Of a stretch of DNA of 64,000 nucleotides, positions 21,743-28,915 are shown one piece after another; positions within the stretch are counted from its first letter, which is position 1; every line of letters starts with the position of its first letter. The notes beneath the pieces were generated by a model. The model was not told where the DNA came from and made no database searches. It was given only the letters and a program-made list of their open reading frames with translations. Source of the DNA: Actinomycetota bacterium (GTDB lineage Bacteria > Actinomycetota > Actinomycetes > Mycobacteriales > Mycobacteriaceae). The stretch covers positions 95,140 to 159,139 of the forward strand of contig JAFDWN010000002.1 in the NCBI GenBank assembly GCA_018268465.1, in the 5' to 3' direction. The translations under genes and the position numbers were made by a program.

Positions 21743-21910
21743 TTGAAACCCAGCGAGTTCGCCCGTCTGAAGCCCAAGAAGAAGTGCTGCCGCAGCAAGC
21801 CCCGCTGCAAACGCTGCCCCCTGGTGCTGCACAAGGTGCACAAGGCCGAAATGACGGGGTTGCGCGGCAAAGAGCTGGACAAGGTCTTCAAGCGGGCGAG
21901 GAAGGCGTGA
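21743..21910 (+). CDS. Small basic Cys-containing protein
   Basis: A 55-residue, very basic protein. A CCRSKPRCKRCPLVL segment gives a CC-x5-C-x2-C arrangement, which could bind zinc, followed by LRGKELDKVFKRARKA. I recall similar short proteins in other mycobacteria and corynebacteria, but I do not know a function. The start is uncertain: TTG 21743 fits the likely N-terminus (LKPSEFARLKPKKK), and another TTG at 21695 would add 16 residues. It is divergent from typA. Confidence 0.6.
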   Translation: MKPSEFARLKPKKKCCRSKPRCKRCPLVLHKVHKAEMTGLRGKELDKVFKRARKA

Positions 21911-22015
21911 GCGTCCGCGGGCATTCGCCACGATCGACCCAACGCCGCAGTGACGCGGCGTACGGTGGAGGGCACTCCGTCAGGTAGTGACGTCGGCGTA
22001 CTGGAGGTGTCGATC

Positions 22016-22288
22016 ATGACGGTCTACGAGGTTCTGACAATCGCGCTGATCTTCGTGCTTGCAACGGCCACCGTCATGGCGATCTACGTGGGAATGATGA
22101 ACTGGATCAACGCCGCCCACGTGGTGAGGTGCGCGGCGTGCCGCCACCTCACGCTGTCGTCGGTCAAGGAGCCGCAGGCGTCCTGCCCGCATTGCCGCCA
22201 TCCGGTGCTGATGCACCCGATCTACGCGGTGCACCATCCGCAGAGCATCCATCAGGTCCGGGTGGTCGGGGACGGGTTGCGCTACTGA
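22016..22288 (+). CDS. Small membrane protein with zinc-ribbon-like C-terminus
   Basis: A 90-residue protein with one N-terminal membrane helix (VLTIALIFVLATATVMAIYVG) followed by a cytoplasmic or extracytoplasmic CAAC ... CPHC pair of Cys-x2-Cys motifs 20 residues apart, and a His-rich tail (HPIYAVHHPQSIHQ). ATG 22016 is preceded by GGAGG nine bases away. Function is unknown. It may bind a metal. Confidence 0.7.
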   Translation: MTVYEVLTIALIFVLATATVMAIYVGMMNWINAAHVVRCAACRHLTLSSVKEPQASCPHCRHPVLMHPIYAVHHPQSIHQVRVVGDGLRY

Positions 22289-22384
22289 GTTCAGCCCGGT
22301 GACGAGTTGGGCTGGGCGGCAACGCCGTTGTTGGGTGTGTGCGCTCGCTGTCGCCGGATGTGTTCTGACGCACCGGATGTGATG

Positions 22385-22780
22385 TCAGGTCGCCGGACGC
22401 AATGCGGCGGCCAGCTCGGGTAGCCAGGTGGTGTCAGCGGGAACCCATGGCAGAGCGTGCAACTCGCGCAGCGTCACCCAGCGCAGCGCCCGATGGTCGT
22501 GCGGGTGGGGTGTGCCTGCCGTCTGCGTCACCAGGTAGGCGCGCAGCACCGTCACCGTATCCAGCACCACCTCCGCGCCCAATCGCGCGCCGACGGTCAC
22601 GTCGACGCCCAGTTCCTCGCGCAACTCGCGCACCAGCGCCTCGGCGTCGCTCTCCCCCGCCGCAACCTTGCCGCCCGGCAGCTCCCACAACCCGGCCAGT
22701 TCGGCAGGGCGCGCCCGCTGCGCCACCAACAGTGCCCCGTCGGCGATGAGTGCGCCGGCGACGACGATCCGGACCGCCAT
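22385..22780 (-). CDS. mutT2: MutT2-like NUDIX pyrophosphohydrolase
   Basis: A 131-residue NUDIX hydrolase. The complete NUDIX box runs from [20 protein letters not shown] to EELG, with the catalytic REL-EE residues intact. ATG 22780 gives [15 protein letters not shown], the typical start. The neighbour order mutT2-pterin dehydratase-pimE matches Rv1160-Rv1159A-Rv1159. In M. tuberculosis MutT2 hydrolyses dCTP/5-methyl-dCTP and contributes to nucleotide-pool cleaning. The closeness of the divergent gene (26 bases) suggests overlapping promoters. Confidence 0.87.
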   Translation of the reverse strand: MAVRIVVAGALIADGALLVAQRARPAELAGLWELPGGKVAAGESDAEALVRELREELGVDVTVGARLGAEVVLDTVTVLRAYLVTQTAGTPHPHDHRALRWVTLRELHALPWVPADTTWLPELAAALRPAT

Positions 22781-22806
22781 GGGCGTCGACGGTATACGGT
22801 CGGGGA

Positions 22807-23100
22807 ATGGCCGTGTTGAGCGATGAGGAAGTGGACGCCGCCGCCAAGGGTCTCGACGGCTGGGAACGCTCCGGGGGCGCACTGCGCCGGTCGGTCAAGT
22901 TCCCCGCCTTCCTCGACGGTATCGATGCCGTCGGGCGTGTCGCCCGGCACGCCGAAGAGAAGGATCACCACCCCGACATCGATATCCGTTGGCGGACGGT
23001 GACATTCGCGTTGGTGACCCACTCCGCCGGCGGTATCACCGAGAAGGATGTGCAGATGGCGCGCGAGATCGACCAGATTCTGGCCGCCGGCCGCGGGTAG
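22807..23100 (+). CDS. Pterin-4-alpha-carbinolamine dehydratase
   Basis: A 97-residue protein of the PCD/DCoH family. The catalytic signature [11 protein letters not shown] and the conserved [11 protein letters not shown] segment are present. It dehydrates 4a-hydroxytetrahydrobiopterin in pterin recycling; mycobacterial substrates are not clear because no partner aromatic hydroxylase is visible nearby. ATG 22807 starts 26 bases from the divergent mutT2 start. Its last 65 bases overlap the 3' end of pimE on the other strand. Confidence 0.88.
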   Translation: MAVLSDEEVDAAAKGLDGWERSGGALRRSVKFPAFLDGIDAVGRVARHAEEKDHHPDIDIRWRTVTFALVTHSAGGITEKDVQMAREIDQILAAGRG

Positions 23101-24232
23101 CGGCGATCCAGCACAACGTCACCAGGGTGGCGACGATGTAGACCAGACCGGCCCACGCCAGGTACCAGGGTCTGCTGATCTGCCAGATGTCCGGCTGGGC
23201 GAACGACAGCAGCCAGGGCACCCCGATCAGGGTCAGCGCCAGCCAGCCCCAGCCCAGGATCCGGGCCCCCGCCCGTCGTCGGAGCGGGCCGTACAGCAAC
23301 CACATGGCCAGCGGCACCACCCAGACCCAGTGGTGGGTCCATGAAATGGGCGACAGCAACAGGCCGAACAGCTCGACGACCAGGATGCGTCCGAGCGCGT
23401 CGGGCGGATCGCCGTGCGTCCCGGCGGAGACGGCACGCCATGCCAGCACCGCCAGGACCGCGCTGACGGCGATCGCCGCGAGCACGACCGGCCCGTAGCC
23501 GGCGTCGTGGCCGAGGATCCGGGATATGCCGCCGCGCCAGGACTGGTTGAACGACGTGCCGATGGGACCGACCCGGTCGGCATCCCCGAGCAGTCGGGTG
23601 AAGTAGTAACGGGTCTCCCCGCCGACGAGGACCGCCGACACTCCGACGGCGCCGAAGAAGACCACGGCCGAGAACACCGCCGTGGCCCACCGTCGGACAC
23701 CCACGAAATACAGCCCGGCGACTGCCGGTGTCAGCTTGATCCCCGCGGCGAGTCCGACCAGCAGGCCCGACACCCACCATCGACTGCTGTACACGGCGTA
23801 GAGCACGGCCAGCACGAGCAGAACGTTGATCTGTCCGTAGTCGAAATTGCTGCGCAGCGGTTCGAGCCACATCCCGGCGGCGGTCCACAGCATCGCGGTG
23901 CGCGGCGCGCCCGCGGCGCCGCCGTTCATCAGGCGCTGGCTGATCCGCACCACGCCGTAGAGGGCGGCGACGATACCCAGCTGCCAGCCGAAGGCGAGCA
24001 CGCCGAACGGCAGGAAATGCAGCGGATAGAACACCACCGCAGCGAACGGCGGATACGTGAAAGGCAGCGGGAAGTCCGGCGTGAGGTCGGCGTAGACGTA
24101 GTCGTAGAGGGCGTCGGGGGTGTCCAGGGTGCCCGCGCCGCCGACGTACACGTGCAGGTCGACGAAGTTCGCACCGGTCGGTACGAGGTAGGCCCAGGCC
24201 AGCCGGGCGATGACGCTGACCGCCAGCAGCAC
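23036..24232 (-). CDS. pimE: Polyprenol-phosphate-mannose-dependent alpha-(1,2)-mannosyltransferase PimE
   Basis: A GT-C (GT87) integral membrane mannosyltransferase of about 398 residues that adds an alpha-1,2-mannose to AcPIM4 using polyprenol-phosphate mannose. The early loop [10 protein letters not shown] contains the aspartate reported as essential, followed by [18 protein letters not shown] and some ten membrane helices, with SFNQSWRGG and [12 protein letters not shown] in later loops. GTG 24232 is the only canonical start downstream of the in-frame stop at 24311-24313. However, codons upstream to about 24287 encode residues resembling the known N-terminus, so the true start may be a non-standard codon. 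The 3' end overlaps the dehydratase gene. Confidence 0.88.
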   Translation of the reverse strand: MLLAVSVIARLAWAYLVPTGANFVDLHVYVGGAGTLDTPDALYDYVYADLTPDFPLPFTYPPFAAVVFYPLHFLPFGVLAFGWQLGIVAALYGVVRISQRLMNGGAAGAPRTAMLWTAAGMWLEPLRSNFDYGQINVLLVLAVLYAVYSSRWWVSGLLVGLAAGIKLTPAVAGLYFVGVRRWATAVFSAVVFFGAVGVSAVLVGGETRYYFTRLLGDADRVGPIGTSFNQSWRGGISRILGHDAGYGPVVLAAIAVSAVLAVLAWRAVSAGTHGDPPDALGRILVVELFGLLLSPISWTHHWVWVVPLAMWLLYGPLRRRAGARILGWGWLALTLIGVPWLLSFAQPDIWQISRPWYLAWAGLVYIVATLVTLCWIAATRGRRPESGRSRAPSAHPSR

Positions 24233-24433
24233 CGGCGCGGCGGCGGTGAGGCGCGCGGCGATCGTCGAGGTGGTGTCGGCGGTATCTATCCGTCCGACTC
24301 TAACGAGCGGTCACCGAATCCCTTCACGTCCGTAACGGTTGAATAACCGCCACACGTGTCACTTGAGTAACACCAGTAACTCGATAGTTTCGGTCGCAGG
24401 CGTGCCGATACATCGATTGGGAGACACAGAAAC

Positions 24434-25033
24434 ATGATGAGATCCACTAGGAAAATGCTCGTGACCAGCATGATCGCCGCCGCGGCCGCGGTGCCGGTCG
24501 CGCTGACGCTCAGTGCGACGGCCTCGGCCCAGCCCGCGCCGCCGCCGGCACCGGCCCCCGCCCTGCCGGCGCTGCCCGCGCTACCGTTCATGGACCAGCT
24601 CGCCGCCGCGCCGGCCCTCGCGCCACAGCTGCTGCAGAGTGTCGCGTCGGTGCTGACCGGCGCGCCGGCCGCCGCGGCTCCCGCTCCCGCACCCACGGCC
24701 ACCGCCGCCGTGACACTGCCGCAGGCACCCGCGGCCGTTCCCCAGACCGTCGCCGCGCCGGCGGCAACGGCCACCGCTCCGGTGGCGGGCGCGCCCGGCT
24801 CACTGATCCCGTCGGGCGAGGTGAACCTGCCTCAGGTGCCGTTCCTGCCCGTGCCGCTGCCGCAGTCGGTGTCGTTCCCGGGTGACCTCGGGTCACTGGT
24901 GCCCGCGGGGCTGCCGGGCGCGGCACCTGTCGCACCGGCCGCGCCCGTCGCGCCCGTCACGGCACCACCGGCTGCGATTCCGGGGGTGGCGGGCCTGGCC
25001 CCGTTGATGTTCCCCGCCTCCGCGCTGCCCTGA
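24434..25033 (+). CDS. Secreted Ala/Pro-rich protein (Rv1158c-like)
   Basis: A 199-residue protein with a clear signal peptide (MMRSTRKMLVTSMIAAAAAV ... ATASA) followed by an almost entirely Ala/Pro/Val-rich sequence with recurring PALPALP, VPFLPVPLP and APVAP stretches. It is probably cell-wall associated or released. It corresponds in place and composition to Rv1158c. No domain is recognised. The start lies 10 bases after GGGAG. A 200-bp spacer upstream separates it from the divergent pimE. Confidence 0.75.
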   Translation: MMRSTRKMLVTSMIAAAAAVPVALTLSATASAQPAPPPAPAPALPALPALPFMDQLAAAPALAPQLLQSVASVLTGAPAAAAPAPAPTATAAVTLPQAPAAVPQTVAAPAATATAPVAGAPGSLIPSGEVNLPQVPFLPVPLPQSVSFPGDLGSLVPAGLPGAAPVAPAAPVAPVTAPPAAIPGVAGLAPLMFPASALP

Positions 25034-25084
25034 CACCTGAGTTGACCTGAGCCCATCACACCGACCCGACGCATTGGGAGTGTC

Positions 25085-26107
25085 ATGTCACCGACCAGAA
25101 CGCTGTATGTCACCGCGGTCGCGCTCGGCTCGTCGGCGGCGTTGCTACTGGGGTCCGGCGTCGCCGCCGCCGACCCCGCCACGCTGCCGATCGACGCCCT
25201 GCAGGCGCCCGGCCTCTCGGTCGTGCAAAGCCTCGGCCCGGCCATCCAGCAGGCGGCGGCGGATCCCACCAACGCCGCGTCGATGCTGATGGCGGCCGCG
25301 GCGGCGTTCACGGGTGACTCCTCGGCACCGACGGACACGCGCGATCTCGCCTCGGCGGTCAACCAGTTCGTCGCCCAGCCGGCGGTGTTGTCCACCGACC
25401 ATGTGCCCGCCGCGGGAGCGATCCCGGGCACGGTCGCGCATCTGCCGGCGGGGGTGGATCCGGCCAATGCCGTGGGCCCCGTACCCGAGGCCGTCGTGCA
25501 CCTGCCCGACGGCGCCGACCCGGCCACCGCGGTCGGGCCGGCCCCCGACGCCGTACCGGCGCCGCCCGCCGACGGGGCACCCGCCCCGGCTGCGGTGCCG
25601 GTCGGCAATCCGGTGCCCGCTCCTGAAGCGGCACCCGCTCCGGTGCCCGCACCCGACACCGCACCGGCCCCGGGTGCGGCACCCGGCTTCAGCCCGGACA
25701 GCCCGGTGACGCAGGACTTCATGTATCCGTCGATCAGCAACGGGTGTCTGAAGGACGGCGGGAACGTCCTGGCGGCGGCGATCTCGGTGGCCGGGCCGGC
25801 CAAGATCCCGACCCCCGGGCCCGCAGCCGGCCAGACCGCCTACGTGTTCACCGCGGTCGGCACGCCTGGACCCGCCGCCGAGCAGAAGCTGCCGCTGAAC
25901 GTCACCTGGGTCAACCTCACCACCGGTAAATCGGGCAGCGCCACGCTCAAACCGCAGGCCGACATCAACCCGCAGGGGCCGACGACACTGACCGCGATCG
26001 CGAATACCGGTTCGGGCAGCATCATCTCGACCATCTTCGGGCAGGTGACGACGACCGAGAAGCAGTGCCAGTTCATGCCGACGATCGGTTCGACCGTCGT
26101 GCCCTGA
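25085..26107 (+). CDS. Secreted Ala/Pro-rich protein with folded C-terminus (Rv1157c-like)
   Basis: A 340-residue protein. It has a signal peptide ending near SGVAAA, an Ala/Pro-rich middle with repeated P(A/V)AA and PEAAPAPVPAP patterns, and a distinct C-terminal domain of about 130 residues (from SISNGCLKDGGNV to KQCQFMPTIG). Two cysteines in that domain (in NGCLK and KQCQF) could form a disulfide. It follows the previous gene by 51 bases on the same strand and matches Rv1157c in place. GGGAG precedes the ATG. Function unknown. Confidence 0.78.
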   Translation: MSPTRTLYVTAVALGSSAALLLGSGVAAADPATLPIDALQAPGLSVVQSLGPAIQQAAADPTNAASMLMAAAAAFTGDSSAPTDTRDLASAVNQFVAQPAVLSTDHVPAAGAIPGTVAHLPAGVDPANAVGPVPEAVVHLPDGADPATAVGPAPDAVPAPPADGAPAPAAVPVGNPVPAPEAAPAPVPAPDTAPAPGAAPGFSPDSPVTQDFMYPSISNGCLKDGGNVLAAAISVAGPAKIPTPGPAAGQTAYVFTAVGTPGPAAEQKLPLNVTWVNLTTGKSGSATLKPQADINPQGPTTLTAIANTGSGSIISTIFGQVTTTEKQCQFMPTIGSTVVP

Positions 26108-26124
26108 ATCCTCCGCGGAAAGAG

Positions 26125-26159
26125 AAGTCCCGGTCGTCGGCATCCGGCGACCGGGACTT
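26125..26159. terminator. Strong bidirectional hairpin terminator
   Basis: A perfect 12-bp inverted repeat (AAGTCCCGGTCG and CGACCGGGACTT) with an 11-base loop lies between the convergent genes ending at 26107 and 26194. Confidence 0.8.
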
Positions 26160-26193
26160 CGCTGTCGTGGCAGGTCTGGCTTTCGCGGGAGGT

Positions 26194-26340
26194 CTAGTAG
26201 GCCATGAACAGGATGGCGTCGCGGTCGTAGTCGCGGCCCGGGTGCACCTCCGCCAGATGCGATTGCACCTTCTCGACCAGATCGTCCTCGTCCGCGCCGG
26301 TGATCGCCTCACCGCAGGGGCAGTTCAAATGTGTCTTCAT
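26194..26340 (-). CDS. DUF1059-like small protein
   Basis: A 48-residue acidic protein starting MKTHLNCPCGEAITGADEDD and continuing with EKVQSHLAEVHPG, the pattern of DUF1059 proteins (two Cys near the N-terminus, two His near the C-terminus, probably a small metal site). ATG 26340 is chosen over a longer frame because the family starts there. Function unknown. Confidence 0.75.
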   Translation of the reverse strand: MKTHLNCPCGEAITGADEDDLVEKVQSHLAEVHPGRDYDRDAILFMAY

Positions 26341-26428
26341 CACTTCACGATCCCACAGCGCCACCCCGGCACCCGCTGAGATCGCACCCCGGGGGATTCC
26401 GCCCCGATCCACCACGGAGACCGCGTTC

Positions 26429-27082
26429 TCACCGTGACGCGGCCTTCATCTGCTTCTTGTACGCCCGTACCTGTTGCAGCGAGGCCGGGTCGGTCACGTC
26501 GGCCACCGACATGTGGGTCCCCGCCTTGCCGTAGTCGCCCGCGGCCTCGCGCCAGCCCGCGGGCGCCACCCCGTACTGCTTGCCGAGCAGCGCCAGGAAG
26601 ATCCGCGCCTTCTGCTCGCCGAACCCGGGCAACGCCTTCAGCCGGCGCAGCACCTCCGCACCGTCGGCGCCGTCGGCCCACAGCCCCGCGGCGTCACCGT
26701 CGTAGCGGTCCACCACCACCTGCGCCAGGTCCTGGACCCGCTTGGCCATCGACCCCGGAAAGCGGTGTATCGCAGGGCGTTCCGAACACAACGCGACGAA
26801 CCGGTCGGGGTCGTACTCGGCGATCTCGCGCGCATCCACGCGGCCGACACGGTCGGCGATCTTCTTCGGCCCGGCGAACGCCGTCTCCATCGGCACCTGC
26901 TGAGAGGTATCAACACGATTTAGGTCAGCCGCAGCCATGCGGTCGGCAATCTTCTTCGGCCCCGAGAAGGCGACTTCGAGGGGGATCTGTTGGTCGAGAC
27001 ACATTCCGATCAGCAGGGCAAATGGGTTCTCCGAGAGGAGTTCGTCAGCCTCTCGCTCTTGAGCGAGGCAAAGACTCGACAT
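26429..27082 (-). CDS. Hybrid HhH-GPD base-excision-type protein (host 3' part, element 5' part)
   Basis: A 217-residue protein related to Rv1156, of the HhH-GPD DNA glycosylase superfamily. The host-derived part starts at VPMETAFAGPKKIADR and includes the helix-hairpin-helix LKALPGFGEQKARIFLALLG and the GDYGKAG region. The first 61 residues come from the integrated element: MSSLCLAQEREADELLSENP and on through LLIGMCLDQQ, a look-alike of the severed host N-terminus at 38107. The element part continues 31 residues past the LDQQ point, so the hybrid carries an internal near-duplicate (IPLEVAFSGPKKIADRM and VPMETAFAGPKKIADRV). ATG 27082 has AGGA upstream. A DNA-repair function is inferred from the family; whether the hybrid works is unknown. 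Confidence 0.8.
   Translation of the reverse strand: MSSLCLAQEREADELLSENPFALLIGMCLDQQIPLEVAFSGPKKIADRMAAADLNRVDTSQQVPMETAFAGPKKIADRVGRVDAREIAEYDPDRFVALCSERPAIHRFPGSMAKRVQDLAQVVVDRYDGDAAGLWADGADGAEVLRRLKALPGFGEQKARIFLALLGKQYGVAPAGWREAAGDYGKAGTHMSVADVTDPASLQQVRAYKKQMKAASR
26894..26902. other. attL core
   Basis: CACCTGCTG at this point is repeated at 38019-38027, with ATCG one base further left in both copies. The host HhH-GPD homology ends exactly here on the left side and resumes at the right copy. Confidence 0.75.
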
Positions 27083-27126
27083 GAGCTGTCCTATCGTTTT
27101 CGACGCACCACAGGAGGCAGTGGCAG

Positions 27127-27420
27127 ATGGAAGACAACTTAGCCGTGGACGCAACCGGCTGGTTGAGGTCGGCGCTCAGGAATCCCGACGTGATCGACAC
27201 CGAGCGATGGGTAGTGATGGAGATCGCCCAGAGCCCCGGTCGGCTCTGGTCGCCGGGAGACCTCATCGAGCTAGTCGAGACCGATTCGGTCGAGGTGCTC
27301 GTTGAGGCTGCCGAGGCAATCCGCAGAGCCCTGGATGAACTTATCGGCCTCGGACTGTTGGAGGTTGTCGTGTCGGTCGAGTTCGAACGCGAGGACATGC
27401 TGTTTCGGATACTGACCTAA
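27127..27420 (+). CDS. Small winged-helix-like protein, possible element regulator
   Basis: A 97-residue acidic protein at the extreme left of the element. The pattern DTERWVVMEIAQSPGRLWSP, LIELV, then AIRRALDELIGLGLLEVV looks like a winged helix, but I recognise no family. CAGGAGG lies ten bases before the ATG. It is divergent from the hybrid HhH-GPD gene with only 44 bases between start codons, so promoters for both must overlap there. A terminator follows. It could be a repressor, an excision control protein or neither. Confidence 0.6.
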   Translation: MEDNLAVDATGWLRSALRNPDVIDTERWVVMEIAQSPGRLWSPGDLIELVETDSVEVLVEAAEAIRRALDELIGLGLLEVVVSVEFEREDMLFRILT

Positions 27421-27443
27421 CCTGGCCCGCGCCCTACCGACAG

Positions 27444-27475
27444 GCCCCCGACGTTCACAGCGGCGGGGGCTTTGT
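27444..27475 (+). terminator. Intrinsic terminator
   Basis: GCCCCCG at 27444-27450 pairs with CGGGGGC at 27464-27470 and is followed by TTTGT. It ends the transcript of the gene at 27127. Confidence 0.8.
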
Positions 27476-27499
27476 CGTCGGTCAACCGAGGACGGCGGG

Positions 27500-27850
27500 C
27501 TGATCATCAACACCGAGGTTCGCGTCGTCACGATCGACGGCGAGCCGTGGTTCGTCGCCAAAGACGTGGCCAACGCGGTTGGCATCGCGGACGCAGCCCA
27601 AGCGGTTCGTTACCTGGACGACGACGAGCGGCAGTCGATCAACACAGCCGGGACTTCCCTGTTTACTGGACAGGGAACCCCGGTGACCTCGGTAATCAAC
27701 GAGTCCGGGCTGTACTCGCTGATCCTGCGGAGCCGCAAGCCCGAGGCCAAGGCGTTCAAGAAGTGGGTCACCTCGGTCGTCCTGCCGACGATCCGCAAGA
27801 CAGGCGCGTACGTCGACCCGAGCCAGGTGACTCCCGTCACATTCCTCTTG
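27500..27850 (+). pseudogene. BRO-N antirepressor remnant, left copy
   Basis: The frame reads INTEVRVVTIDGEPWFVAKD, then VANAVGIADAAQAVRYLDDD and later INESGLYSLILRSRKPEAK, KWVTSVVLPTIRKTGAYVDP, which is a nearly complete BRO-N domain. There is no ATG, GTG or TTG in frame before the domain (only CTG at 27500), and after about 27840 the reading runs into a non-coding repeat. It is therefore probably a decayed phage antirepressor. GTG 27566 could still give a shortened peptide. Confidence 0.65.
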
Positions 27851-28041
27851 GTTGGGTGTCAAGTTTTTCGCACCTACTTATATATGAGGGGCCTCGCTGG
27901 CGAACGAACACACGCATCCGGGTACGTCCGTACCCCTGAATCGCCTGCTGGCCTCTAGGGGCCCCGGTTGGATGTAAAGGTGAAGTACGTCACATTCTTC
28001 TAAGTTAGGTGTAAAGGGCGGGTTCCTATATATTGAGGGGC
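27835..28041. repeat. Imperfect direct repeat pair with TATATAT-GAGGGGC
   Basis: Copy 1 (27835-27892) and copy 2 (27988-28041) both run CGTCACATTC, TTC/CTC, a GTTGGGTGTCAAG or GTTAGGTGTAAAG box, then TATATAT and GAGGGGC. A third box, GTTGGATGTAAAG, sits at 27967-27979. The boxes differ at two to four positions from the GGTGG(C/A)TGTCAAG stoperators of cluster A mycobacteriophages. They could be repressor sites, promoters or part of an origin. Confidence 0.5.
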
Positions 28042-28131
28042 TCAGGAGAGCCCCCGCAAACTTGCTGGCTGCTCCCTGCTTCCCCTACAGGTGAGCGCCG
28101 CAACGGCTCTGGCAGCGACGCCATGGCCTCT

Positions 28132-28253
28132 GACGGTCGGTCGGATGCTCCCCCCTTGCCGACCGTCCCAGACTTCCTCGCTGACGGTCTCGTCAGCGTT
28201 GTAAGCCGCTGGCTTGGTAACCAGCGGATAAGGCACGCCCGCGAAGTCGTGCC
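28132..28253. other. Run of four perfect hairpins, candidate structured RNA or origin
   Basis: Four perfect inverted repeats follow one another: GACGGTCGG/CCGACCGTC (28132-28167), GCTGACG/CGTCAGC (28180-28197), CCGCTGG/CCAGCGG (28206-28227) and GGCACG/CGTGCC (28232-28253). An intrinsic terminator follows at 28272. No protein-coding sequence is convincing here. The arrangement could be a small non-coding RNA ended by the terminator, a replication or packaging signal, or a decayed tRNA-like element. Confidence 0.5.
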
Positions 28254-28271
28254 GACCCTCCTTTTGTGGAG

Positions 28272-28308
28272 AACCCTTGGCCTGCCGACATACCAGGCCG
28301 GGGGTTTT
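28272..28308 (+). terminator. Intrinsic terminator
   Basis: AACCC-TT-GGCCTG pairs with CAGGCC-GG-GGGTT around a nine-base loop and runs into TTTTCT. Confidence 0.8.
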
Positions 28309-28399
28309 CTCATTTACCACTCACCGATAGATCGGCTCGTCAGCGGCGAGCCTCCCACCTGATGGCGTGTCAGCGGCACGCCGGGAAGTAGCAACGACC

Positions 28400-28546
28400 A
28401 TGCCCCGATGCACCTTGCCGGGACACACCGAGTTCAAGCACGGGCACTGTGTCCAGTGTCGTCGCCGTCGCCAACGCGAGTACACGGCTGAGTGCCGTGC
28501 TGCCCGTCGCCGGTTGAAGGCGATAGAGGTTGCTCTCGCGGCCTGA
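28400..28546 (+). CDS. 48-residue Cys/His-rich basic protein
   Basis: The frame encodes MPRCTLPGHTEFKHGHCVQC followed by a strongly basic helix (RRRRQREYTAECRAARRRLK). C-x4-H and HxHC-x2-C spacing suggests a small zinc finger. It is too short for most gene finders. Only a weak GGAAG lies upstream, so expression is uncertain. It may be an element-encoded DNA-binding protein. Confidence 0.5.
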   Translation: MPRCTLPGHTEFKHGHCVQCRRRRQREYTAECRAARRRLKAIEVALAA

Positions 28547-28648
28547 GCGGCCCGCAGAGCGACGAACAGACTTCCCCTAGGTAATCACTTGGGGGACAAC
28601 AGAAGCGCGGATAGATGCCGCGTCCATTACCCAAAGGGAGGAACACCT

Positions 28649-28915
28649 ATGATCGACCAGACCGCACAGCTCCACGAGCTGCCTGACTACTGGCAGGCTC
28701 AGATACGAAAACTCCGGTCGGAGAATTACGAATTGCGTTCGCGGCTGAAAGGCAACGGCATCCGCGCCTCTGCCGATCTGGACGAGCTACCCAATTACTG
28801 GCGAAAGACTATTGTCGACCTCCGCAAGGAGAACGGCAGATACCGCACCGACCGCCGAGAACTACAGATCGAGGTCGAAGCTCTCCGCGCCGAGCTTGGT
28901 GCTCAGGACAAGTGA
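28649..28915 (+). CDS. Coiled-coil protein with internal duplication
   Basis: An 88-residue protein preceded by AAGGGAGG. Two copies of one unit are visible: HELPDYWQAQIRKLRSENYE and DELPNYWRKTIVDLRKENGR, each then continuing as a charged helix. The last 25 residues form a likely coiled coil. Its stop overlaps the helicase start (GTGA), so the two are translationally coupled. It may be a helicase loader or accessory factor; that is inference from position only. Confidence 0.7.
   Translation: MIDQTAQLHELPDYWQAQIRKLRSENYELRSRLKGNGIRASADLDELPNYWRKTIVDLRKENGRYRTDRRELQIEVEALRAELGAQDK

Noticed and set aside
28206-28227. Hairpin with CTTGGTAA loop resembling a tRNA-Thr(GGT) anticodon arm
   Set aside because: The loop has eight rather than seven bases, there is no TTCGA-type T loop, and no acceptor stem pairs around the hairpin run.
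28033-28362. Open frame across the hairpin region in the element
   Set aside because: No ribosome site, no family resemblance, and the sequence is dominated by perfect inverted repeats and a terminator.
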